Shown here piece after piece: positions 25,001-33,939 of a stretch of 64,000 bases of DNA (positions within the stretch are counted from its first letter, which is position 1; every line of letters starts with the position of its first letter). The position numbers and the translations under genes were made by a program. The stretch spans positions 248,001 through 312,000 of the forward strand of contig BSBM01000865.1 of the NCBI GenBank assembly GCA_027924585.1. Reading direction: 5' to 3'. Under the pieces are notes generated by a model that was not told the DNA's origin, searched no databases, and saw only the letters and a list, made by a program, of their open reading frames with translations. This DNA is from Larix kaempferi. Its lineage: Eukaryota; Streptophyta; Pinopsida; Pinales; Pinaceae.

Positions 25001-26855
25001 GATCAGGATTCTGATGAGCGGGCGCCGCGTTATTGTTTTGCGGGGGCTGGGTAGGTTGTGGAGCTTGGTTGCGGTTTTGATTGTTTCCACGGTTGCGTCC
25101 TCTTCCGCGGTTGGGTTGTCCACCCTGGTTGCGCTGGTTATTTTGATATTGGGGCTGCTGTTGTTGTGCGTACACATGCCTTTGAGCATTGGGGGGATTC
25201 TGAGGAGCCGCAGGTGCGGGAGCAGGTTGCGGTGGATAGTATGCAGGTGGAGCTGGAGGTGGTCCAGTTGCCTGTTGGGGATGTTGGTACCCCTGCGCTG
25301 GTGGAGGTGTGAGGTTAGCCGGTGCAACCGGTTGTGGGTAATGCATGGGCTGTTGTGGAAACTGCATGGGGTTTTGTACCGCAGGTTGAGCATAGTATGT
25401 AGGAGGTACATATGCTGATGGCGCTTGGCCATAACAATGTTGTGGACAAGAGGGTCCATGAACATGATGGGTCTGGTTTATTGGAGCATAAGAAGTTGTC
25501 GCTCCGGAACTGGATGTAGCCCTAGAAAGGTCTGGGGCGGGCATGGTGCTCACCATACTGAAAGGTTTTGCTTGCGGTGTAATTTGGCCAATAATGCCAT
25601 CAGCGGCATGTGATGCCCCCGGTGTGTCACCGCGTGCAGAGTCGCCTCGTGGGGCGTCAGGTATGATGGTGTATAGGTAACCTGACTGGGCATAGATAAG
25701 GTCAAACTGTTGGGCCTTAAGGATGGCCTCCTCTTCAGACTGGGGTCTTTCAGAAGCTACATCCTTCGCAATGAGGGGAAGGAGGGATTTAAGGAACCAG
25801 TCTAAAAAGATCCGGTCGTCTAATTTGATCTTGCATAGGCTTCGGCGCCGACGCCAATCATGGATATGGTCAGTGATGTGCGTGGCCGTGTTCTGTCTGC
25901 AAGACAGTAGGATTTCGACGCCCGCATCATAGCGGACTGGTAGCTGAAAGAACTGCAGGAAGGTCGAGGCAAGGGAGGTAAATGAGGAATGCGTCCCATG
26001 GGGTTGCTCGATATACCATTTGGCTGCAGAGCCAGTGAAGGTGCGCTGTAATAAACGAAGGCGGACAGAGTCGTCCACTATGGAGTTGGAGGAACACCAT
26101 AAATGGAAGGACATGATGTGGTTCTGGGGGTCTTCTCCGGCCTTTCCCTCAAACTTAGGGATGTCAGAGGGAAGCTTAGTGGGCATATGGGGCCAAGCAG
26201 GATCATGCCTAATGGGGTCATTCGTAAGCCTAGCTAAATCTGGCAAGTTGAGACTTGCCATGTATGGTAGACTAGCGGATGTGGCGATTGGAACGTGGAT
26301 TGGCCTAGCCATTGTGGTATGGTGTAGGGGTCCAGTAGCTCCTATAGGTATGCTAGGTATGGCGGGTATGTGCCCTCCAACAGGTGTGGCCTGATATGGG
26401 TTAGTACTCCCAAGTGCAACTTGGGTTACACTTGGGTTAGGAATCGCACTAGGGATTCCTGGTATATTACTACCGAGTGCAACGTGGGTTACACTTGGGT
26501 TAGGAATCGCACTAGGGATTCCTGGGATAGCATTCCCAAGTGCAACATGAGTGACACTTGGGTTAGGAATCGTACTAGGGATTCCTGGGATAGGGTTTGT
26601 GGAAACCGAAGGGGGTATGACCCCCATGTTGGGCATGCCCATGACAGGTTGTGGTCCTGTGGTAGGCATTCCTAAATGTGGAGTGTTACCCATATTGGGC
26701 ATACCCAAGGGGGTGGGTGTTGTCATGGATGGTATCCCCGCAGAAAGGTCTGCGGATGTCTGACCTATGGTTAATGTAAATTGTGGATCTTCTGGTGTTC
26801 CAGACATAATTGTGGTAGGTAGTAACTCTGTGGGGTTTTCGGATTCTACCTCCAA
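22065..26855 (-). CDS. Giant Gag-protease polyprotein of the TR-GAG element
   Basis: The frame is open for 1596 codons without a stop. In order: a Pro/Gly-rich N-terminus with three copies of a 20-residue IPGIPSxIPNPSVTHVALG unit (residues 90-150); a retrotransposon Gag capsid domain (about 225-395); a Pro/Gln-rich linker with an RGRGRN patch; a CCHC zinc knuckle (635-648); a retropepsin-like domain with DEGAS at 880-884, where DTGA or DSGA is usual, and LLLGRNYM at 949-956; two more CCHC knuckles (1184-1197 and 1238-1251); then FTDVFTWSDTEMPGLDP (about 1412-1428), the linker that normally enters reverse transcriptase. After that the sequence departs from the family and stops. Position 26855 is a TTG codon; the first ATG in frame is at 26807, and the frame stays open upstream to about 27045 without ATG, so the true start may be non-AUG or follow splicing. 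Confidence 0.88.
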   Translation of the reverse strand: MEVESENPTELLPTTIMSGTPEDPQFTLTIGQTSADLSAGIPSMTTPTPLGMPNMGNTPHLGMPTTGPQPVMGMPNMGVIPPSVSTNPIPGIPSTIPNPSVTHVALGNAIPGIPSAIPNPSVTHVALGSNIPGIPSAIPNPSVTQVALGSTNPYQATPVGGHIPAIPSIPIGATGPLHHTTMARPIHVPIATSASLPYMASLNLPDLARLTNDPIRHDPAWPHMPTKLPSDIPKFEGKAGEDPQNHIMSFHLWCSSNSIVDDSVRLRLLQRTFTGSAAKWYIEQPHGTHSSFTSLASTFLQFFQLPVRYDAGVEILLSCRQNTATHITDHIHDWRRRRSLCKIKLDDRIFLDWFLKSLLPLIAKDVASERPQSEEEAILKAQQFDLIYAQSGYLYTIIPDAPRGDSARGDTPGASHAADGIIGQITPQAKPFSMVSTMPAPDLSRATSSSGATTSYAPINQTHHVHGPSCPQHCYGQAPSAYVPPTYYAQPAVQNPMQFPQQPMHYPQPVAPANLTPPPAQGYQHPQQATGPPPAPPAYYPPQPAPAPAAPQNPPNAQRHVYAQQQQPQYQNNQRNQGGQPNRGRGRNRGNNQNRNQAPQPTQPPQNNNAAPAHQNPDRPPKQPKNANLRTNHPCSICNVYGHYTHACPHLERARQLWTNDAHRQGQAAPQPPPNPPPPPQQPLVLQNPFPTQGVVNTQPLAPQQGNVQPQQITYTAPDQPMFDSGTHHLLMMSTADVNVQTRRNQYGPTSEAPPAEKDTTANPTDQTLRIPQVPLDGASKAPRFPLRRINNNPNARAASNYNIVDDLAQSPAAMSALEVLKTCPSQRKTLLSAIGAIDPNDSNLMTFDLDQSEPRLPSTIAVQVSVSIQNLVIHRCIIDEGASTCVMSTFVWQKLGSPTLQQSTTALRAYDGRSAQPLGLLANVPVQLAGKTVLIDIEVINAPLDYNLLLGRNYMYAMKAVASSVFRTMMFPHEGRVVKVDQLTYYDPKAPTTPENGLTMVEQPVCGATTSFISSVGPRLYSEASITSTFQAIPPPSPETQVANLCTLSQTPGNQPSLLPKPPLVPSHIGVTPIQTIPFLFPPSGVVSAPFMATLSLPGLTLGLPVWYITPPVPPPTPNVILQPVQPIVTSTQPPPGITTPSSSTNPPPFVRPTGGRGPQPYTAVPPPKAVKPPPIFRAPPKCSLCDELDHPTHQCPQLPVLQEHMQMLDDDPNIPVVKLDPNPMPRDKSLRTNHPCAICGIYGHYSHNCPDIPDYRAALYEMNNLDLETAPSTIEEIYPPASSSSGEINTIYMISSTTTTSSLDLTTQRSRNDEEVLETPTTFDYPGEDMHHRPYFLLEETSSTTATQSAVESKDFLPTKIDWLTDPMADISPVIHIDISDPLGALHTITLGTSHSEHEIGEYQQLFQEFTDVFTWSDTEMPGLDPAIYMISTGYPSVRSAPSIDPFDTQVEHFQIDQETTCTQHGGRPKTLPTHHHRDPRQRYWGHPPHKGNPPSSYHHFSMPPRPTASWYNTPPAVAQCPIDLSLRQHLHHIDTSELGGIIDYLDPGIGGMINHFEPSPSSLSQHLNEPTVQTNTHVIHNHKPHAHSMGAGH
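26408..26588 (-). repeat. Three 60-bp coding repeats in gag N-terminus
   Basis: They encode three near-identical 20-residue units (IPGIPS...VALG). The unit is a multiple of three, so the frame is kept. Confidence 0.85.
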
Positions 26856-27045
26856 ATCAAAGGTGAAGTGGGGTATGTCAGAATCGGATGACCGTCTAGA
26901 TGATCGACGATGTGTCGAATCAAGGGATAATGCTCTGCGTCTGTGACGTGGAGAGCCAAGTGGACTAAACTCTGGGAGTTCGCCCTGTAGACGACGAGAA
27001 CGTCTAGAATTCTCAATGGTGAGAATATGGTTTTTATGTAAAAAA

Positions 27046-28280
27046 TTGTTTTAAGTATCAGGTTGTGATATATATGTAAAAGACTCAAAACCCTAATGCA
27101 ACCAAGGGTGCAAAAAGGGGAGTGAAAAAAGAAGGCTCACAGGCCAAAAAATCAATCCTCAAAAAATGCACTTATTCTAGCAGCTGTGCTACAATAAGTG
27201 GAGGAATGCAACAACCGGTCAGAATACCAACATGCAAGCGGCTCCTAGAAAAAATAGGTGTAACTAGACTCAAAAGGTGGTAAAGATCATGCAAACACCT
27301 AATCTAAAAGTATTGTGACTCAAACAGACGATATCCCCTGCAAGGTGATGAAATCCAAGTCAGACAATATGAATGTAGAGACAACGGCTAGATATCCCCC
27401 TACCGGGAGGGACACCGGGTAATCAATCCTAAAAAGACAGGCTACTAGGATACTCCGTTCATGACGCGTCGAGAAAAGGTAAATCTGCCGTTTGGTCCTT
27501 TGATCGCAATATCCCAATACAGGGATATCCCGAGAACTGCGAATGGTAGCCCTTCGGTTACTGAATGGGTTTCGGTATCCCACTCAGGCTTCCGGAACCA
27601 TCCTCGCGACTTCAACCCTCCTAGGGGAGAGGCCTTCCCACAAACCGGTTGTGACCGCGCCAAAAAGTACTAAGAGATTTTAGCTCCCTAATTGGACAAC
27701 TTCTATGTCTCAGATGTATGAACTGAGGGGTGTTATTGGAACACCTATCCCCCCAATACTACCTAGCTACAAGAATTCTTTTTGTGTTCCCCAAGTGGGG
27801 TTAAGAGTGTGTTCAAATTAGGGTAAGTTTTAAGTCTTAGTTCAATTAAGTGATCGTGTGAGTGCACGTGAGGTGTTGTAAACTGAACTTGAAAAAATTA
27901 AATGCTTTAAGGGAAATTTTTCAAAAAATAAAGGACTTTTCGAAAAATAATAAGCAAATATTTAAGACTTTTTTCACTAAAAGAAATTAAATTGCTTTTT
28001 CAAAAAATAACTCGAAAAAAATAATGGATTTTTTGGATTTTTGAAAGCAAATAATAAACTTTTAAAAGAAATAAATGGATTTCTTCGTTTCAATAAAATT
28101 TGCTAAGGGCAAGATTCTAAAGAAGTAAACAGGAAAAAATTTGAATCTAGATAAAGAATGCAAAATGAATCTTTCTTTCACTTTCTTGAAAATTTTTAAA
28201 AAGATTTCTATGTATGCACTTTTAAATAGTAAAAAACTTTTTCTAAATCTGGAAAATATGCAGAATTTGATACTGTAAAA
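27046..28280 (-). other. 5' leader of the TR-GAG element
   Basis: No long frame is present on the sense strand of the element. A minus-strand frame at 26846-27088 overlaps the open upstream extension of gag in another phase. The 27320-27670 part is richer in GC, with short frames on both strands that look incidental. Confidence 0.5.
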
Positions 28281-28353
28281 AATGTGCTATGGGCAGAAAG
28301 TACAGTAAAAAATATTTTTCAAAATCGGGATGGCCGAATGAAAAAATTCAGCC

Positions 28354-28705
28354 GCGCGGGTTTTGGACGAACAGCCGCGATGGGCCGCGCGGGTTTTGGC
28401 CGAACAGTCGCGATGGACCGCGCGGGTTTTGGACGCACAGTCGCGATGGACCGCGCAGGTTTTGGGCGCACAGTCGCGATGGACCGCGCAGGTTTTGGGC
28501 GCACAGTCGCGATGGACCGCGCAGGTTTTGGGCGCACAGTCGCGATGGACCGCGCAGGTTTTGGGCGCACAGTCGCGATGGACAGCGCGGAAAAACACAG
28601 AACAGTCGCGATGGACCGCGCGACTGTCTGGAAAAAGGCCGCGATGGACCGCGCGGAAAAATGCAGAAAAGTCGCGATGGACCGCGCGACTGTCTGGCAA
28701 AAAGC
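28354..28705. repeat. GC-rich 33-bp tandem array in the leader
   Basis: A unit of 33 bp built on GATGGACCGCGC followed by GGTTTTGG and GCACAGTCGC repeats about six times (28375-28580), then passes into variant units with GACTGTCTGG. It is strikingly CG-rich against its AT-rich surroundings. Because 33 is divisible by three and stops are absent, five overlapping frames stay open; none looks like a real protein. Confidence 0.9.
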
Positions 28706-28901
28706 CGCGAGGCGGAAACCGTGCACGGAAAACGAGAAACGAACTCGAAAATTTAAAATTTAGGGCTGTTTTTTGGGGCCAAACCTCAGAACAGCAATGG
28801 ATCTGCTGTCTAAGATGGCAGATCTATGGATCTAATGGTTAAAAACTCATAAAAACTAAGATTTAATGGCAAAGCTAGAGATCTAAAGTTCAAACCAAAG
28901 C

Positions 28902-28911
28902 GGAGTCGCCA
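28902..28911 (-). other. Primer binding site, tRNA-Arg type
   Basis: On the minus strand, TGGCGACTCC lies four bases inside the 5' LTR (28916-29639). It complements a tRNA ending GGAGTCGCCA, which from memory is a plant arginine tRNA acceptor end. The position is what fixes the orientation of the element together with gag. Confidence 0.75.
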
Positions 28912-28915
28912 AAAC

Positions 28916-29639
28916 TGTTGGCTCGGTTTTGCAACCAAGCTTAGTGCTATGGGCACCTACTAACTAGTAGTAGCAGTTTCAATAGAAATAAAAGCAATAA
29001 ACTAAATAAACAATACTTTTCATGGATCTAAGCAAGAATCTAAGCAAATAATGTAAATATTTCAAAAATCAAGAACAAGAAACATAAGAAATAAATTTTG
29101 TATTGAAAAGTGGGGGGCAAGCAAGTGCTTGCGATATTACCTCCAATGGTGAAGGTTGATGTTGAGCAACTCCCAAGATGAGTAGCTCCAAACTCCAATA
29201 GGTCTCTTTCTCCAAGGTTGCTTCAATGGCTAAAAGTGCTCATGGGAGATTTCAGCAGCATAAGGATGAGATAATGGAAGGATATGAAATGAGGAGCCCC
29301 TACCACCTTTTTATAGGTTTTGGTGGTGAGGAATACCATTTGTGGTTTTGTGGAAACCAATGGTATTGACCAACATGGTTTAGGTAATTTTCCCTCCTTT
29401 TTCCTTTTTTGAATAAAAATAATATTTTAATTCCCTTTTTAATATTTTTGGGAATTTGGACCCTTTTTGAGGGTTTTTATGATTTTCTTGGAAAAATAAT
29501 CTTTTTTAATGGAAAAAGGGGTGTACCAAGGTCTTTTGGTGACCTTTTGTTGGTTTCAGAGGCTCAGATGGTGGAAAAGTGGACAAATGGGTCATGTGAG
29601 TAAGGGAATGAGCTAGTGAGCACTTTTTAGGTGTTAACA
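28916..29639 (-). repeat. 5' LTR of the TR-GAG element (724 bp)
   Basis: It starts TGTTGG and ends TTAACA on the plus strand, followed by CCCCT. It is offset from the other LTR by exactly 9971 bp along its whole length, so no indels separate the two. On the minus strand it is upstream of gag and should carry the promoter. Confidence 0.95.
29306..29317 (-). promoter_or_regulatory. TATA box of the TR-GAG 5' LTR
   Basis: CCTATAAAAAGG on the minus strand lies about 325 bp into the LTR. The same sequence is in the other LTR at 19335-19346. The function is inferred from the match to the plant TATA consensus and its place in the LTR. Confidence 0.6.
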
Positions 29640-29644
29640 CCCCT
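29640..29644. repeat. Target site duplication CCCCT, right copy
   Basis: It matches 18940-18944. Helentron unit B resumes immediately after it. Confidence 0.95.
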
Positions 29645-30044
29645 ATTTACGATTGTTCAATATGTGAACGAACTTTCTTTCAAAAAGATGTTGTTCCTAT
29701 GAAACAAGTTCAAATAACAACAAATATTAAGAAAAAAAAAACTAATATCCAATGCAATAAAATATCCACTCATGGATAATGAATACATTTGCAATCAATG
29801 CAAAAAGGCATTCCAAAATGATACAATTCCTAGGTTTTCAGTACCAGAAGAGATAAGAAGAAATAAAGGTACGAAAACATTAAGACAACTTTCTAAACTA
29901 GAAGAAAGGCTAGTAGCACTTAGGATACCATTTCTACAAATAAAGGAATTGGGTCCTAGTTTCAGAAAAGCACAACTAGGTCTAACACGAGGGGTTATAA
30001 ATCTACCTACCAACACATTAAGAATTCAATCTGCTCTACCTTGA
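29645..30044 (+). pseudogene. Cys-rich finger and pre-Rep region, unit B
   Basis: It resumes Helentron unit B after the LTR element. CSICERTFF and ICNQCKKAF are two Cys-x2-Cys pairs of a likely zinc-binding module, followed by IPRFSVPEEIRR and LEERLVALRIPF. The TGA at 30042-30044 matches the one at 13263 in unit A. Frame continuity with 30075-30428 shows that this stop alone interrupts the protein. Confidence 0.55.
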
Positions 30045-30074
30045 GAAATAAAACACACTAATACAGTTGTAGTT

Positions 30075-31224
30075 GTGATAAAGAAAAGCTTGAAATTCAA
30101 AAGTGCTTATGCATTTGGGCGAGTTCGAGTTCAAAGAGTGATGAAAGCTTTGAAGCAATTATGCAAAAGAATGCTATATAAGTTAGAAAATGTGAAGATA
30201 TATGAGAGTTGGGAACAAGTATTTCTTGAAAAAGAAGAAGCATATGATAGTGAAATTGATCTTGATAAAAATGACAATGATACTGAAGACACTGACGAAC
30301 CAATTACGAAGACATTGGTACATGGATTTACTGATTCACACACGATCTATGATCTTGCAAATAAACAAATTAACATTGCATCTGCTGCAGTTTATGTGCC
30401 TCTAAGTATTTTCCAGGATAAGTATTGAGAAGAAATGAGTTTCCCATAACTTTACTATGGAAATAAAAGTCTAGATGCTATAGTAAAAAAAATCACATAT
30501 CTAAAGATTTGTCAATGGGAAGTATTACACAAGAGTCATGACTTTGCCTACCATACAATAAACTTATTTTACAAGGCAGTTCACATTATCCTGAATCAAG
30601 TGTTAAATAGTATGTGGATTAGGATAAGAAAAGGTCAATTGAAGGGAAAAAAACTAGTTGCAAAAGATGTAAGGTCAAAACCAAATTTGGATCGCATTCT
30701 TAAATCAAATATTGGGTACATGGATCTAAAAACCATTCGCACATCGCCTGACTACCATAAACAAATGCGCAACAAATTATATGCAATGATTCATTAACTA
30801 GGTTCGCCGACATTCTTTGTGTCTTTTAGTAGTGCAAAGCATCTTTGGAAACCATTGCAGACTGCACTAAAACATGTCAAAGAAAAGACGATAAAAACAG
30901 ATGAAGCTGAAATAGGAACATATGAGCCTCACTTGTTAATTAGAAATGACCCTGTGACTTGTACACGGTATTAAAGAAATAGAATGAATGTTCTACGACG
31001 GCTTATCTCTCAAGATCACAAGTACTATGGAGAAATTAAAGACTACTTTTATGTAACAGAATTCCAAAATAGAGGAAGTGAGCATGAACATGGATTAATT
31101 TGGACGAAATCTGCACCAATATATGGTAGAGACAAAAACATTGACATTGAAAAGTTTGTTGATAATTAGCTCACAACCTATTCATCAACTCTTATAGATG
31201 AACTCAAAACATTACAATATCACC
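30075..31224 (+). pseudogene. HUH Rep domain, unit B, with many stops
   Basis: It corresponds to 13296-14444. The frame is continuous where unit A is frameshifted (30075-30428), then is hit by unit-specific stops (30426, near 30796, near 30972 and near 31167). The motif HEHGLIW is kept with its histidine codons at 31083 and 31089. A change to TTAA in the RNDP region and loss of the LGPLTFF reading show relaxed constraint. This copy runs on into the Rep C-terminus. Confidence 0.75.
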
Positions 31225-31873
31225 ATCACACAAGAAGTTGTAGAAAACATAAAACTAGTATTTGCAGATTCAATTTTCCCATTCAGCCAATGAACACAAC
31301 AAAAATACTTGAACCCCTAGAATTTGATAACAGTGAAACAAAAGAAAATGCAAAACTCTTCTTTGTGACACTAGAACATGCTATGTATATTGAAAATGAT
31401 ACATTTGATAGTTTTCTAAACACTTTAGGTTTAACAAATGATCAATACATACATGCTATCCAATGTAGCTTAAATCGAACGAGATATTGCTTAAAAGAAA
31501 TCCATGTGACATATGGACAAACAACTTTGCACGACACATACCAAAAATTTGGATTTCAAATACATATTCTCAATTTGTATTAAACTCTTATGTAGATGCA
31601 TTGTATTGTAGCTCATATATGAAAAAATAGGACAAGACATTGACATCAACATTTAAGCACATTCGAGATAAGCACAAGGAAGCACAGTGTGATATCATGA
31701 AGACAATTACTAGTCTTGGGAATGCATTACTGAACATGCAACAAATCTCAGCACAACAAGCTGTGCACATAGTATTATCACTCCCATTGAATGCTAGTTT
31801 GCGAAAATGTATTTTCATTAATACTTCTCCTGAAGAGCAACGTGCATTTGTTCTTAAAAAAGAAGGGAACTAG
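31225..31873 (+). pseudogene. Rep C-terminus with two-tyrosine motif
   Basis: The sequence enters through HHHTRSC and CRFNFP, the conserved Cys/His block after the HUH motif. The frame 31290-31583 follows. A small indel near 31560 moves the reading to the frame holding QFVLNSY and LYCSSYMKK, whose tyrosine codons lie at 31604 and 31616. Two closely spaced catalytic tyrosines are the hallmark of Helitron Rep enzymes, which nick and rejoin strands. A TAG follows at about 31628; the frame then runs to 31873 and ends 30 bp before the helicase frame. No second copy of this part exists in the window. Confidence 0.75.
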
Positions 31874-31902
31874 AACATGAAACAGATGAATAAGAGGACA
31901 TA

Positions 31903-33402
31903 ATGTGTCCGTCGATCATTGAATACTATATTTCCCACCCTTCAACAATTAATCACATATGCCTAGCTAAGTTTGCATCTAGCTATACGAAACATGGACA
32001 AAAACGCAGAAGAAATGATAAGCCATACATAATTAGATATGTCAAGTATAACATACATATTGACATTGAAAACTATTGTAGAGAGCAGTTGATGTTATAC
32101 ATTCCATTTCGAGAAAGCAAAAATACAATCAAGCAACAATACTCAACTTGGAAAAATGCATATGCTACATTGGAAAAAACGATTAAGATGAATGAAAGAA
32201 AGTTTACATTTGCTTCAATAACTACATGGGGTGACATTGAAGATGCAATGTACACATTGGAGACAGAAAACGAACAACTTTTCAATATTGATAGAAATGA
32301 AATTGCTTTAACCGAAACCATAGAAAACAATGAAAACATTAACCAACAATATGAAAAACACAATTTTGAAAATGATTTAAATCATTTTCAATGCACCAAA
32401 AACATCAACCAGCTATGTACAAGACCATATGAAATTGTCAAGCAACCACACATACTAGATGACATAGAGTTCTACAATCTTAGACGCCAACTAAATAAAG
32501 AACACGCTGCATTGGTAAAGGAAATAATAACCCAGAAAAAATATAGACCAAATGAGCCATTGCATTTATTTTTGACAAGAGGTGCAGGTATAGGTAAAAC
32601 ATTCACCGCTAATGCTTTATTCCAATCGTTGGTACGTATGCATAGTAACATAATGACATACAATCCATTACAAATAAAAGGTTTAAAAAGTGCTTATACA
32701 GGGAATGCAACTTTCAATGCTGGTGGTGTTACATTGCACTTTGCATTCTACATGCCATTTAACAAAACACAATGTTTTTCACTTGGCAATGAAAAGTTAG
32801 ACACTTTGTCAAAACATTTCCAACAACTACAAGTAGTTTTAATTGATGAAGCATCACTTGTTGGTGCAACAACTCTTTACCAAATCGATCAACGCTTGCA
32901 TTGAATATTGCACATGCCAACATCCTATTTTTCCAATGTTGACATGATCTTCTCAGGAGACCTATATCAAGCACAGTTTGTAAGAGACTGCATGATATTT
33001 GAACATCCAAAAGTGAACAAAAACACAATTCCATATGGATTTTGGCATGATAAAATAAAATGCTACCAACTGCATACAACAATGCGCCAAAAGGATAGTC
33101 AATTTGTAGATGCACTAAATAGAATGAGATTGAATCGTCAATCTGATAGTGACATCAATGACAATTGCTATAAGACATCTCCCTTGGATCCATTATTTCC
33201 TTACATATTTGATCGAAACAAATATGTTCAAAGACATAATGTAAAAATGCTTTCACTTGTACATGGAGAGCAAGTTACACTTCAAGCAATTGATGAGAAT
33301 GAAAGGCTTGGAGAAAATTATTTTTCCTATGAAAAGACAATAGCATTGCCATCAACAATAATAGTCAAACAAAATATGTTAGTTGAATTATATGCAGGAT
33401 AA
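31903..33402 (+). pseudogene. PIF1-type DNA helicase of the Helentron
   Basis: Two open stretches in one frame (31903-32904 and 32908-33402) are separated by a single TGA. Motifs in order: SIIEYYISHP and FASSYTKHG at the N-terminus; Walker A GAGIGKT (32581-32601); Walker B VVLIDEAS (32833-32856); FSGDLYQAQFV (motif III, usually GDxxQLPPV); LHTTMRQKDSQFVDALN with the MRQ signature. In this family the helicase is fused to Rep and unwinds the donor strand during rolling-circle transposition. The frame ends at 33402 because of an 82 bp direct duplication. Motifs V-VI lie downstream, out of frame. Confidence 0.88.
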
Positions 33403-33484
33403 TTTTTCCTATGAAAAGACAATAGCATTGCCATCAACAATAATAGTCAAACAAAATATGTTAGTTGAATTATATGCAGGAAAT
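33321..33484. repeat. 82-bp tandem duplication inside the helicase
   Basis: The block from TTTTTCCTATGAAAAGAC to GAATTATATGCAGG occurs at 33321 and again at 33403. An 82 bp unit is not divisible by three, so it breaks the helicase frame and brings the stop at about 33400. The copies look identical, so this is a late event. Confidence 0.93.
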
Positions 33485-33880
33485 TAGTCAATGGTGCAGA
33501 AGGAATATTTAAAACATACACTACTAGCCATAATAATAACGATGTAGTTTGGATAGAATTTTCAAACATAAACGTTGGAAAACAACAATGACTCAAGTTC
33601 AATGAGCTATATGAAATAGGCATCTTTCCAATTTGGACACCAATTTTTCGAATAGCTAAACCATTAGCAATATCTCGTAACAAAATTCGAATTACAATAC
33701 GAAAGCAATTCCCTATACAATTAGCTTGAGCAAGAACAATACATCGAACACAAGGTCTAATGCTAGATGGATTAGCATTTGATCCAACTAGTGTAAAACA
33801 ACACTGATTAGTCTATACTGCATTGTCACGTGTCAAGACTATTGAATCTTTGTACCTAATTCAAAAGTTAACGAATAAAA
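33485..33880 (+). pseudogene. Helicase C-terminal motifs
   Basis: Scattered in-frame stops separate NGAEGIFKTY, IRKQFPIQLA, TIHRTQGLMLD and VYTALSRVKTIESLYLI. These are the late PIF1 motifs (the usual forms are KSQG and VALSRV). The order continues directly from the helicase frame once the 82 bp duplication is discounted. Confidence 0.75.
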
Positions 33881-33939
33881 ATTTCCATGTAAACACAAAG
33901 GTGACATTTGCAAAAAATAAAACAAATAATACAAACAGT

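Larger units (their letters stand above)
18945..29639 (-). mobile_element. Young non-autonomous LTR retrotransposon with giant gag ORF
   Basis: The element is 10,695 bp, with 724 bp LTRs (TGTTGG...TTAACA), a CCCCT target duplication, a primer site, a polypurine tract and one very long gag-protease frame, all oriented on the minus strand. I saw no difference between the two LTRs on reading, so the insertion is very recent. Reverse transcriptase, RNase H and integrase are absent. The frame ends soon after the short linker that normally leads into reverse transcriptase. This layout matches the plant TR-GAG class (terminal-repeat elements keeping only gag), which must be mobilised by enzymes of another element. 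It is inserted in Helentron unit B. Confidence 0.93.
14445..31224 (+). repeat. Tandem duplication unit B, split by an LTR element
   Basis: It repeats 8383-14444 in direct orientation. Similarity runs 14445-18944, stops at the LTR insertion (18945-29639, plus its second CCCCT), resumes at 29645 and ends at 31224, for about 6.08 kb in total. Beyond 31224 the sequence continues into the Rep C-terminus and helicase, which unit A lacks, so unit B is the part collinear with the rest of the transposon. Confidence 0.9.

Noticed and set aside
24767-25465. Long frames antisense or out of phase to gag (for example 232 codons)
   Set aside because: They are shadows of the Pro/Gln-rich part of the 1596-codon frame, with no domain of their own.
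28284-28842. Overlapping Arg/Ala-rich frames of about 135-160 codons on both strands
   Set aside because: All arise from the 33-bp repeat, whose length is divisible by three and which lacks stops; several frames are open at once and none has a domain.
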